NCBI GenBank assembly: GCA_015499995.1
Contig: JADNRV010000121.1
Span: 62,001-126,000 of the forward strand
Source: Flammula alnicola
Taxonomy: Eukaryota > Basidiomycota > Agaricomycetes > Agaricales > Strophariaceae
Length of the DNA: 64,000 bases
Direction of reading: 5' to 3'
Shown: positions 48,388-59,111 of the stretch, piece by piece
How positions within the stretch are numbered: position 1 is the stretch's first letter
Layout: the number at the start of each line of letters is the position of its first letter
Translations under genes and position numbers: made by a program
Notes under the pieces: generated by a model
What the model was told of the DNA's origin: nothing
The model's input: only the letters and a program-made list of their open reading frames with translations
The model's database searches: none

Positions 48388-48603
48388 TCAGCTTTCTGCA
48401 GTGGGGAAGGACAGAAGAGCCTGATCCATCGATTTGATCGGCGCCCAATTTGGCAGATACGCCGATGCCGCTGACTCAGCCGGTTTGCGTTCAGGCTCCA
48501 GGCCACACTCCTTCATCAAGAACTTCCTCCTCCTTGACATCCTAGAATCCTTGATCAAGCTTTTCCCCAGCGTGGGCACACCCATGGGCGGATCGCCTGG
48601 CAA
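48388..48603 (-). CDS. Small hypothetical ORF upstream of the nickel transporter
   Basis: A 71-codon ORF (starting MPGDPPMGVPTLGKSLIKDS) ends 57 nt before the transporter start codon, on the same strand. Its Pro- and Lys/Arg-rich composition is somewhat protein-like, but I recognise no domain and no splice site joining it to the transporter. It could be an upstream ORF in a long leader, a small separate gene, or chance. Confidence 0.25.
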   Translation of the reverse strand: MPGDPPMGVPTLGKSLIKDSRMSRRRKFLMKECGLEPERKPAESAASAYLPNWAPIKSMDQALLSFPTAES

Positions 48604-48886
48604 GCGAGGCTAGTAAAAGAGTGGGCGGCTTCAGCCTCCTCATTTTCTCTCATTTTAAATTTCTCAACTTATGCCGAATCTTGTGCCACTAGTAAACGCA
48701 TTGCACCGTCGAGGTCTGGATGGAGGAATGGTTATACCGCCTGTTCTGAGTCCAACAAGAATAATACTCGTTCCGCTCGCAAGGAAATTATTGTAACGCA
48801 ACTAATCACCGTTATATCAGAGGAATATGTATATTAATATTGTTAACAGTAGCACCTTAAATCTTACATACCAACTAACAAATCGA

Positions 48887-50410
48887 TCACACCACATCGC
48901 CCTCGAATCCCGGAGGGAAGAACAAGAACCGCACCGTGCCTTCATTTTGGCCGATCTTGTCATTGTTGTACAGCGCGCTAGGATCAGCATTGCCAAGGGG
49001 CTTCCGCCTGCGGGGCAGGTGCTCCGTCTCGCGCATGGCGATTTTCAATCGGATGAGCTGGTCAGCTTTGTAAGGGTACTGGAGCTGCTGGGCTGCATAA
49101 TGTCGATCCCGTGTGGGTAGATTTGGGGACGGAGAGGAAGGCGTACTAGGTGAGGTGTTAGCAGAGGGGTTTTGAGTGTATTGGATGAGCAGGTCGAGGA
49201 TAGTATGTGCGAAATCTGCGCAAGTGGTTCAGGCGGAATAACATAGTGGTGACTCCTAGAGACACACCTTCGAGATCCTCAGGTCTGGTATGGTACCGAC
49301 CTTCCCATCCTCGGCCTGTGTGCGTGTTCAGCGTTTTGGCGAGTTCGGCACTTGATATTTCTCCATCGCGTTTTGGAGATGGGGGTTGTTCGAATGATAA
49401 AAGCAGAGCTGCCACAAATATACTCCCTAGTGCCATTGTGTGTGGAGGATAAATCAATGGAAGGAGGGTCCGATAGCTGCAAAGCACGATGAGTACGGAG
49501 GGCAATGGGCAGCCCAAATCTCAAGTAGGTACCTGTCAATGGCTATCCGCCATGCGAGTTTGATGAGTTTCTTGGATGCTATATGTGACGCGGTTGAGGA
49601 TGACATTCGATAATGCAAGTAAAGAGTGCTCGGCATACCTTTGAACTCTTTTCCAAGCTTGATGACGTATGGGAAAGGCATCCGAGCTGTAAAGTTGAAG
49701 CAGATTGTTTCGAGGATGAGTCGTTCCACGGCCAAGAGACGCTGTCGGTCGTTCTCGACCAACTATTCTGAAATTTAGCTTCTGTATTGAACATTGAAGA
49801 GAAGCCAGAGTCTTACAGCAGGGTCCATCGTGTCAAGGTCCACTTCTCCTCCTGGGTTTTTGGACTTTGCAGCAAGCTCTGGAAATCGGACAGAGTAGGA
49901 CACGGCGAGCAGCTCGCGAGGTTTCTTCAGCGTGTCATGTTCCTTCGTCGATACATAGAGGGCTGCGAGGGCGACATCCTTTGCGCGGGCGTCGTCATAA
50001 TATGGACGTGAGACAATAGGTGAGGACATACTTACGTGGTACTGGAAATCTTTCCGTGGAAAGAATAGGTGAAAGCGGTGGTATAGAGCTTGGGCTGTGG
50101 CTATTGTTCGTCTTGGGCTGTAAAACCAAATGGTTCACTTAGCATCGTACAAGAGGTACCACCCAAAATCAACTCACAATCCAACACGCGCTCCAATCGT
50201 CTCCAGGAATGTGCAAGCGCTCTGTCGCACCTTTTCCTCCTGCGTAACTGACTGCTTTCCGCGCTGCTTCTCTGAGAGATACTCGATCTCAGCAGGTGTG
50301 AAGTATGGGTGGTAGTATCGAGACGACGATGCTGGCATTTGAGAGGAAGGCGCGTGAGCTCTGTTGGACTCTTGTGGGTCCGTCTTGATGTACCCTGGTG
50401 GAGATCGCAT
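48887..50410 (-). CDS. CTK2: Cyclin of the CTD-kinase (Ctk2/cyclin K-like) type
   Basis: Seven exons: 50178-50410, 50036-50117, 49817-49978, 49639-49762, 49533-49578, 49268-49476 and 48887-49215, giving 394 residues. The N-terminus is followed by YHPYFTPAEIEYLSEKQRGK and the cyclin fold: ACTFLETIGARVGFPRRTIA, ALYHRFHLFFPRKDFQYHDV, LAALYVSTKEHDTLKKPREL, RLLAVERLILETICFNFTAR, MPFPYVIKLGKEFKGASKKL and the second repeat PPHTMALGSIFVAALLLSFE. The phrase DTLKKPREL is typical of CTDK-I-type cyclins. The partner kinase phosphorylates the RNA polymerase II C-terminal domain during elongation in the nucleus. The C-terminus (about 110 residues) is variable and ends FFPPGFEGDVV. Confidence 0.85.
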
Positions 50411-50569
50411 TGTCGTGTGTGAAACTAAAAATAGTTGTGGAACTGGTGGACCGTGGACCAGGCGTCATCTTTTCGGATTCCGGAACATACTTAGGCTTTA
50501 GCCCGTGATGACCTTCGCTGCGTTCAACTGGCCAATACGATGGACAAATGGCGCGTATCAGTCAAGAGA

Positions 50570-51174
<605 letters not shown>

Positions 51175-51208
51175 CAAATCGCTATTGAAGTGCTAACTTG
51201 AAGACTAA

Positions 51209-52873
51209 CTACAAGTGGGGGATGACGGAAGTCCATTCGATGGACTTGTAGGCGGCTGCTGGCTGGGCGCGGAGAGAAAGGAAGGCCTCGGTGAGCAGGA
51301 AGATGCGAGCGATGACATAGAGAGGCAGGCCAAGCAGGAGTGGAATGTAGACAGGCCATCTTACCCACATGAACCTGTGGTCAGATTCAACAAACCTTTC
51401 AAGAGGAAATGCCAGGGCCAACCAAGCAGGCTCAGCGGTGATGACGAGGGCGGAGATGCGCCAGAGAAGCTGCTCTGTTCGCGACGGAAAGGTGAATGGC
51501 CATGCGATCAGGTGCATCGACCCAAACAGAATGGCAATTACAAGTAAAGCACTCATCTCTACGATGCGCACGTCATTGAACTCTTGTGCATAGAACATCG
51601 GAACACGCAGTGCTCCATCTGGCATCTTGTGATCGTCAGCCATCTTGGTGACAGGGCGAACCACACTCCCAACAAGTCGCCATGGCACTACGACCAAAAG
51701 AAAGGAGAGCCAGCTCGTCAACGATTCTCCACCGCCGATATCTTCATCTTCAAAGTCTTCCTTCAGCTTTCTTCGCAGCCAACCTACTTTTGGTGGTATC
51801 GTCGCCTCTGTCTCCAACCCTACAGTATCCGCATCGCCATCGCCATCAGTCCCGACTTTCTTCTCCTCGAGGCATACAGCCACCCCTACATTCTGTGGTT
51901 TGTTCCACCATAGTCCATATGTAATCGCATTCAGCACTGCGAAAGCAAGTGTGACGACCTCGAGCTCCGTCAAGGGGAGCTTCTCCGACCATCGTGTTAT
52001 GCATTGAATTACGAACCATGTCGTTTGAAGGACGACAATCCCTTTCGAAATAAAATCGCCTTTGCTTCGATCCGTGATCTCGGCTTCGGTAATCGTCGGT
52101 ATCTCGATGGCCTTGTCCGTGATCAGCTTCTTCAAGCCCTCGTAATCGAGTGTCCGGATGGGCCTTCCACCCTTGCAGAGCAGGAAACCGCCCATCTGGA
52201 CAAAGAACCCATGCGTAATCGTCCACGGCGGTACTGCTTCTGGCCCTTGCTTCACCACGGGTGGTTCATCAAACCGCTCCCTCACACTCTCAAATATTGA
52301 ACGTGTTGGGGGTGTCGCTGTCCAGCTGTAAGTCTTTGTCGGCTCCATTTCCTACAATCATGAAAGCTCACCTTTCGCGATATGCTCGTTATAGTCCCTC
52401 GTAATCTTTCTTGCCCCGGAATACTGCCTCATTGCCCACATTGCCATCAACTCAGGCGCAACCATCGCGTAAAACATCATGACAATTCTGCGCTTAAAAC
52501 ATGTCCAGCCTGAATCCCTTGGACCTGGGATATTCGGATGCACAGCGGACCAGGTGCACGCAAATATTGTTGCGATGCAACTCCAGGATATGTCCCACCC
52601 CGTTCGGCTATGGAGGCATCCCCCTCCACCTGTGTCGCGGAGCGCAAGGGTTGCATATTCGATAGCCGGAGTTGCTGGAGGAGAGACGGACACGCCGTGT
52701 AGAGTGCGGATACAAGAAAGAAGAAGGAAGAGGACGAACATTACAGCGTACTTGAGTGGATTGCGGAGTGTTCGACGTCCTGTTGTGGCATTTAAATTCG
52801 TGGTGTGTTGCGTCCGCCGGGCGCCCCGTGTCATCATCGCCCAAGGGGCTGCACCCGGAAGATCCCGAGACAT
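51209..52873 (-). CDS. Polytopic membrane protein of unknown function
   Basis: Two exons: 52372-52873 and 51209-52317, giving 536 residues. The 54-nt intron (GTGAGC donor, GGACAG acceptor) is chosen because it keeps the frame. The N-terminal region has a membrane segment (LKYAVMFVLFLLLSC), then HSRTGWDISWSCIATIFACT and KRRIVMMFYAMVAPELMAMW. The second exon begins with ATPPTRSIFESVRERF, then has ITHGFFVQMGGFLLCKGGRP, TELEVVTLAFAVLNAITYGL, and several further hydrophobic spans, ending KSIEWTSVIPHL. This architecture (WTCFKRRI, HGFFxxMGGF, a C-terminal EWTxxIPH) is a common agaricomycete family without known function. The start codon lies inside one arm of an inverted duplication (52842-53611), so the first about 10 codons exist twice in the window. 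Confidence 0.72.
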
Positions 52874-53611
52874 CGACTCCCCCCTTACCGTACCTCTGAT
52901 GCGAGGCGCTATCAGCTGGGGTCCTAGTCAGAAACTTCCATATCAGGAAGGGAACGCTCGCTTAGATCACAGATGGTACCGTCGTCGACTGTGGTAGCTG
53001 CACTAGATTACATATTTCTACATGTCTATAATATCTGTTTTTTCTAGGTCACTTAAGCTTCAGTAATATTTACTACTTATATCTCGAGATGCCGCCCGTC
53101 GAAATTGTCATTCTCACCAGCATTCTGTTATGCGACTCATGCCTCGCGCAGACACAGAGTAAGTTGCTAATAGGCTATTGCCAGAGACCCAATCGAGTAT
53201 GTTACCTCCAAGACAGACAAGGATACTTCATTGCCACTTAAAGGTCCACCTCGAAGTAGGGTCCGGCAAAGAACTTGTACAGTACTTATATGACCTCTGT
53301 GGTCGATATCTTTCCCTCCGATTCCGCTTGTCGACTCGATCAGCCTGGATCAAGCCAACTACATTCAGCTTCACCAAGTTGTAAGCAGTGCTCCCAGTTT
53401 TTTGACCTTACTAGTGCTTAATATAAGACAATTTATTGCAATGAAGCTTTCACTGGTGGCTCTTCCAATGCCACAACCATTTTCCCCACTAAGCGACGTT
53501 CCCTTCCTGATATGGAAGTTTCTGACTAGGACCCCGACTGATAGCGCCTCGCATCAGAGGTACGGTAAGGGGGAAGTCGATGTCTCGGGATCTTCCGGGT
53601 GCAGCCCCTTG
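52842..53611. repeat. Inverted duplication, about 123-bp arms around a 523-bp spacer
   Basis: Arm 1 (52842-52965) and the reverse complement of arm 2 (53489-53611) agree except for about four substitutions and one 1-base indel. Shared landmarks are GGGGCTGCACCCGGAAGATC and CTCTGATGCGAGGCGCTATC. Arm 1 contains the start codon and first 10 codons of the membrane-protein gene. Arm 2 repeats those codons (MSRDLPGAAP) pointing the other way, and then runs into a stop after 14 more codons. Just past the arm ends, GGGCGATGA and its complement TCATCGCCC face each other. Confidence 0.88.
53089..53393 (+). CDS. Possible small secreted-protein gene or relic inside the inverted duplication
   Basis: An ATG at 53089 begins MPPVEIVILTSILLCDSCLA, which has the shape of a signal peptide. 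It is followed by a GTAAGT donor at 53160. Possible later exons encode YVTSKTDKDTSLPLKG and SVVDIFPSDSACRLDQPG. A further stretch up to 53535 can read NEAFTGGSSNATTIFP. The junctions between these pieces are not settled and the frames do not all connect. It may be a decaying gene. No family is recognised. Confidence 0.3.
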
Positions 53612-53733
53612 TCATCGCCCAGGCTTGGCATCAAGTACACCGCTACATAAGCCTATTTGGCAAAAGCATTGATGGCAGGAACCCGAAATTCCTGATGTCG
53701 TCCTTGGCCGTTCCCATCAAGGACAGGTCACTA

Positions 53734-54317
53734 CAGTCGAACCCCTCATAACGCATACCCCTCGGTGGACGGCCCAGGGTATGCGTTATCAGAGGTTATG
53801 CATTAACAGAGGTAGGCTAAAAATAGATTCAAAATTCCATAGGCAAAATACCAAACAATAATTAAAGTATTGGTGTTGAAATATGCCATGGAGAGTAATA
53901 TAGGCCATTGTGAATAAATCTGTGAAGGAACGCTCAGATTTCCTTGGATACTCCCAGTGAGAGTGGTCCCATAGTCATTAGAGTCGTGTGAAAATCATGC
54001 CAAAGGGCGCGAAAATGGTAATTTTGCAGGTTAAGAGTATCAAAAAGGCTAGTTTTAAACTGTCCATGTGGTGCATCACAGTGGGGGCGACCAGCAAACC
54101 AATTATTTGACCTCAAATTCAAGAATTTCTACCTAATATAGTGCCCAAAACCTATGCCTTTTGCCCGCTGAGGGGTATGCCTTATGCCTTATTGCGGACC
54201 TATGCGTTATGCTATGCAATTCCCCGCCCACCAACTTGGTGGAGCGATGGAGCTATGCGTTATAAGGGGTTACCGGTTATGCCTTATCAGAGGTATGCGT
54301 TATGAGGGGTTCGACTG
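53734..54317. mobile_element. Non-autonomous pogo/Tigger-like DNA transposon (MITE)
   Basis: The 584-bp element starts CAGTCGAACCCCTCATAACG (continuing CATACC) and ends with the exact 26-bp reverse complement (54292-54317). It is flanked on both sides by the dinucleotide TA (53732-53733 and 54318-54319), the target duplication of the Tc1/mariner/pogo superfamily. The CAGTNNAACC...ATAACG terminus is typical of pogo/Tigger elements. The interior has no transposase ORF. It holds several sub-terminal copies of TATGC(G/C)TTAT in both orientations. Perfect inverted ends suggest recent insertion. It ends 67 bp upstream of the Rid-family deaminase start codon. Confidence 0.88.
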
Positions 54318-54384
54318 TATCACCATCAGCGGAGTCGTGAAGCTTGCAGCATCACATTCACGCAACCTCGCGCCAGTGATAGTA

Positions 54385-54774
54385 ATGTCAACCCAAAGAC
54401 ACAAGACATCAAACCCCTACGAGGACAAATTCGGGTACTCCAGAGCCGTTCGCAAGGGCCCGTTCATCTTCGTCTCGGGCACAACCTCCATCGACACGAG
54501 CAGCGGCGAGGTGCTCTACCCGGAATCCGCATACGAGCAGAGCCTGAAGATCTTCTCCGAGATCATGCTCGCTGTCGAGGCTCTGGGGGGAAGTAAAGGA
54601 GATCTCGTCCGCGTGCGGATGTTCGTGGCGGAGGAGACGGACAGCGAGGGCGTTGGCAGGGCGCTGAAGGAGGTGTTTGGAGAGGTTGCGCCGGCTGCGA
54701 CGATGGTCTTTGGGTTGGGCTTCGTGAGCCCGGATATGAGGGTGGAGGTCGAGGCAGATGCTGTTGTGCTCTGA
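54385..54774 (+). CDS. Rid family (YjgF/UK114) enamine/imine deaminase
   Basis: Intronless, 129 residues, the usual length for the family. The protein reads MSTQRHKTSNPYEDKFGYSR, then AVRKGPFIFVSGTTSIDTSS, SLKIFSEIMLAVEALGGSKG and DLVRVRMFVAEETD, and ends GFVSPDMRVEVEADAVVL. The conserved Arg in VRVRMFV and the Glu near the C-terminus (VEVEADA) match the ligand-binding residues of Rid proteins. These enzymes hydrolyse reactive enamines/imines made by PLP-dependent dehydratases, protecting cells from 2-aminoacrylate. The frame is open further upstream to 54184, but that part lies inside the MITE, so the start at 54385 is chosen. The MITE therefore forms most of the upstream region. Confidence 0.88.
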   Translation: MSTQRHKTSNPYEDKFGYSRAVRKGPFIFVSGTTSIDTSSGEVLYPESAYEQSLKIFSEIMLAVEALGGSKGDLVRVRMFVAEETDSEGVGRALKEVFGEVAPAATMVFGLGFVSPDMRVEVEADAVVL

Positions 54775-55032
54775 ATTAAATCTGGAAGAACCTGAGGTGG
54801 GAGAGGGTCATCCAAACATACACCGCAGATCACTCAGCACTCATAACAAAGGTGAGTCCGCACGTCTATGTACAGCAAAAGATATGTAACAGCAACATAA
54901 AATGTACAGATAGAAAATATCAGAAAGGGGGATTATGAACGGCATGACTGATGTCAATAGCAATGATGATGATAACGGTAGTGATCGATGCGATGCGATG
55001 GCGTCCAAAAAAGAACGAACTAGTGCAATGAA

Positions 55033-57859
55033 TTAGTGTATAAGAGTCCTTCCAAGTTTCCCTCTACCACGCGCACTGTCCCCCTCTTCCTCCTTCAACA
55101 GGAGCACGCAAATCCCAGCGATGGCAAAAATCACGACGCTGGTGTATACCGGGATGGATCGGTCCATCATCAAGAGAAAGCCTCCAAGCATAGGGGCTAT
55201 CATCCCCCCTCTGGATCGCGAATAAAGTCAACGAGGCGAATCAAGTCAGCGAGGAGCACAGTCAATGAAACAAAACCGAAACGTACATCCGCGACAGCGC
55301 AGAGGCAATGCCACACGCCGTACCTCGAACTGAACAGAAGAGAAAGCACGTCAGCCATACAGAACCGATTCTTCAACAATGACGGAACAAAACACACCCT
55401 TGGTCCCGAATATTTCAGGAGTCCATCCATACAAGACAGCCCACATAGCCTAGACACCACGATCAAAATAAATCTTGCCGTTGCACAATGAGACTCTCAC
55501 CGTCGCGCTCAGGCTGATCCCGATAGTGCTCAGCCTCACAGCCCACGTCGACGTTACAAGGACAAACACGACGCAAAAGAACGCGGTGACGAAGGTGCTT
55601 CCGGCCAGCGACCACCTTCGGCCCAATCGCGACTCTATCAGATACGCGCCGAGCTACAGATGATGCCGAAAAAGACAAAGAAAAAAGAGTCAGATTTAGC
55701 GAACAAGGGGTTTAGAAAAAAATAGCATGAACGCACCAAAGCACCAGGGCATCCACCGATCGTGAATATCGCCACATCCCACAAGCTCTCCTCCAACGTC
55801 TGCGGAACGCCAGTGCCCATTCTTGTTTCCAGCAATTTCGGAAGGAACACGTTGAACATGGTATAACCTACACAACACCAAAGTAGTTAGCGGCGAGCAA
55901 TCAAAAGGCCAGGCCAGCGGTCGGGAGGAAATGAATATGAAGAACGCACCAAGTGACATAGCACACCACGCAGACCATACCAACACTGTCGTCCTCAGCC
56001 ACTCCGGAGAGAGCACCATCATCACCCTGCCCCACCACGCCCCCAGAGGTCTCCTAATCCAAAGCGGGAGCGCCCTGTACACCTTCCGCTCGTACACAGA
56101 CGCAGCCGACCTCCTCGATCCCGCCGAGGACGACCGTCGTCTCCTCGTAGCCCTCGCTTCCACATCCACATCCACATCCTCTTCGTCCTGATGCAGCGTC
56201 GTCCGTAGGGATTCGCGGTCCTTCGACGTAGGGCCCTCAGCAGGCGGCAGCAGAGGCGCGGACGCATGGGTGTCCAGTACGGGTGTCTCCCCCGTCGACG
56301 AATACGCCGTGACCAACCCCGATCGCGAACCCCGCCCATTGGCACCAGCACCGGCACCGGCACTGGCACTAACACCGCCCTCCAGACTCGAACCCCTCTG
56401 CAGCGCCGGCGCCTGCGGGGGCGACACAGGCCCGTCCTCGATAATACTCGCATCGAACACCGTCGTCGAGTTCGCTCGCGTCCGGACGTCCTGTGTAGCA
56501 CCAGCACCAGCAGCACCGCCGGATTTGACATTGAGCGCGTCCGCAGTGTCGTCCGGGTGGTGGTGGTCGCGCACGTCTTCGAGCTCGATCGACAGGTCGG
56601 AGCCGTTGAAGCGGGAGATCATCTGCAGGGACTTGACGGCGTCGTGTGGGCGTCCGGCGTGCACGAGGTAGCGCGGCGATTCGTGCAGGCGGAAGAAGAC
56701 CATGCGGGCGATGAACATGGATAGTGTCTGGTATGGAAATGGGGTGTCAGTGTCGGTGTTATGAACGAAGTTAATCTGGCGGTGTCAAATTGCAGGGAAA
56801 TACGTACGATGAGGCCGAGATATATTAGAAGGTACTTCCATCCTTGGTTTTGGGTCTCTACGTCACAGGGTATGGACGAATTTGCCGGACAGGAGTTGTG
56901 TGGTAGCACCAGCAGGGCAACGAATGCCGAGAGGACGGCGCCGAACGAGAAGAAGATTGAAAGTGCTGTAACGAGGTACTGCTTTTCCTTTGGCATATGC
57001 TCGAGAAGGAGGGTGCCATCGGTGGGCATTGATCCCTGGTGCAAAGACACGTTTAGAATATTGATTGGGAAGGGTGATGGCTGAACCTTGAATGACTTAC
57101 CCCTACCGAACTGCCGAGGAAAAAGAGCGCGATGCATAGTGTAGAAAAGGAGTTGGCAAAGGAGGCTAGGAGGCCAAATACGGCAGTGAAAAAGAGCGTG
57201 GCATTGAATGCCGTACTTCGTCCCATAACATCAGAGCCTAGGGTATCATGGTGAGTAATATGGAGTCACTTGAAGTGTGCATTCACGCACAGGTACCCCA
57301 ACCGACGGCACCAATCATCATTCCACCAAACATGGACGAAGAGAGGCTTCCAATGTAACTGTCTGGCACTGGGATAGGGAGATGAGACCGAGTGCAACAC
57401 TACTTAGACAACGCGACTCACCCGAATAATGCTGTTGTATTCGAGGAAGAATTATAGCAACAGCTTGTATCCACATCTACACGAAGCATATTCAGAATGC
57501 AGCCATCTCAAGATATGTTTCGAACATACATTGTCGGCCATCCATCCTGCAAAACAACACATTCAGAAGACCGAATGAAAAAGGAGAATGAAACACTCAC
57601 CGAAACCACATAGCGACAGCAGTGTCCACTGGTAGCTACCCATTCCTATACGGTCAATGGTTTTATCAAGCTACAAACACAAAACATGAAAATCATCCTA
57701 TCCAATCCAGACAAGTTGATCATTGCATACCGGTGTTCGACTGTCATAGTCTTCTCCAACTAAGTGCTCTTGCTGTTCGAGGTCTTCGTCGTCGTCGGGG
57801 TAGTAATTAGACGCCATGGGAGCAGAAGTAAAGAAAACGGAAACACGAGGTGAAGCCAT
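55033..57859 (-). CDS. MFS transporter (SV2/sugar-porter-like) with long central loop
   Basis: Thirteen exons: 57731-57859, 57601-57670, 57530-57546, 57422-57476, 57291-57362, 57101-57237, 56808-57035, 55950-56727, 55737-55867, 55501-55653, 55398-55449, 55287-55329 and 55033-55210. They give 680 residues, or 666 if translation starts at 57817. Twelve spans are expected. Landmarks are MGSYQWTLLSLCGFGWMADN, the first MFS loop VGWGTCSDVMGRSTAF, GSSVGGSMPTDGTLLLEHMP, RLHESPRYLV, and in the second half LGAYLIESRLGRRWSLAGST and GWTPEIFGTKVRGTACGIAS. Between spans 6 and 7 lies an acidic, Ser/Ala/Gly-rich cytosolic loop of about 200 residues, longer than usual. Members move sugars, phosphate or organic ions across membranes. 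The substrate here is unknown. Exon 3 is only 17 nt. Confidence 0.9.
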
Positions 57860-57981
57860 TACATCTAGGTAAGGGGCATGTAAGGTAAGTCGGTATGCTA
57901 GATGGCGCAATAGGGCGTAGTAAGCGTTTCTTGAAAGAGGCCTCTGCCGCCCAAAAGCCGTCGAATATAAAATTCCCAAAA

Positions 57982-58407
57982 ATGGAAAAAATCTGGCCCA
58001 GCGGCCCGACGCCGACCTCGGCTTGCTATTCGGCAATTTCGACGATGTTCGCTTCAAGAGCCTACGTTGACACATTCGCCCGAGTTTGCCTTCTTAAGAC
58101 CCCAGGTAAGTGCGTAAAATTTTTCACAATGCAACGCTCTATATATTTACTTGCAGGCCATTCGCGGCTCCTAATATTGTTCCTGCAGTCTGCTTGGCAG
58201 GCTCAGGCTAGATCTTTCACACTACTTGCAATGTCTCTCGTGAGGCACCTAGGAGTTCCTTGCCAGTGCGGGACTTCAAAGTTCAAAGCTTCATTACGCC
58301 GTCGGTCGGATATGTGGCCGATATATGTAGCCTTTAGGACAGTAAAGGGCGTTCAAATCAAGGGATCTGCCTCTCCTCCGCCCTCTCGACCGACAGGTGA
58401 AATGTAA
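57982..58407 (+). CDS. Weak candidate gene divergent from the MFS transporter
   Basis: A possible two-exon reading starts at 57982 (MEKIWPSGPTPTSACYSAIS), uses a GTAAGT donor at 58106 and a CTTGCAG acceptor ending at 58158, and ends at 58407 after about 125 residues. No domain is recognised and the second exon looks compositionally random, so this may not be a gene. Confidence 0.22.
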   Translation: MEKIWPSGPTPTSACYSAISTMFASRAYVDTFARVCLLKTPGKCVKFFTMQRSIYLLAGHSRLLILFLQSAWQAQARSFTLLAMSLVRHLGVPCQCGTSKFKASLRRRSDMWPIYVAFRTVKGVQIKGSASPPPSRPTGEM

Positions 58408-59111
58408 CACCGGTTTATGTAACTGGCCGGTACCCTGCAGTTTATATAACGCGCAGTCCACATTCTATGTAACGCGCCAAAACCCAGCAAGCAACTCGAA
58501 CCAAAGGAAGACTGTACTTGAGGACTAAAAGTGTGGGCCTCAACTACCGCATTCAGTGATTCGCGCTCAACGTTGACTCTCTACCCTGGAGGTCACCCCC
58601 TCCTATAGGCTCATGGATGCAAGCCAACCTCCCCCTCATCGGTGATCTGCCTCTCTGCGAAATATGTCTCTCCAGCTCGCACGACGCAGGGATGTACCAC
58701 CGCAATGATGGGAGCAACACAAGGAAAAACATAGAGACAAACACACCAGGAAAGCGTGTCAGGGCATCGCCAAACGTGTTCGACCACATCGCTTCAAAGT
58801 TCAAAGCGAGACCTCGTAGCTTCCAATACCAGCCTTGATGGAGACCCTGTCTTTAGAGTCATCAAGTCGTGCGCGGTTTATTATTGGGATGGCGATGCCG
58901 TGAAGGCCCGCTTTGCATGAAAAGACAAACCTCTTGATTTCTCGCATCAGGCGAATACGCTTGCGCCTTCCTTGGCCGAAGCTACATATTTTCTTCCTTC
59001 TTCCCTCATTTCACTGCTTTTCGATGCGACAAGTGCATACTGTACATTACAAGCATCACATTTGATCAAACCAATCCATGAACAATTGTGAATACCAGCT
59101 TCTTCCAGAGC
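58408..59111. other. Intergenic region
   Basis: No gene is supported. Three imperfect copies of a TATGTAAC/TATATAAC motif with GCGC or GGCC nearby occur at about 58415-58475. Confidence 0.4.

Noticed and set aside
52352..52371. 20-nt intron GTGAGC...TTGTAG in the membrane-protein gene
   Set aside because: Too short to be spliced and leaves the frame wrong. The 54-nt intron 52318-52371 with the same donor keeps the frame.
54184..54384. Longer N-terminus for the Rid-family protein
   Set aside because: The extra codons lie mostly within the MITE, and family members start at the equivalent of residue MSTQRHK.
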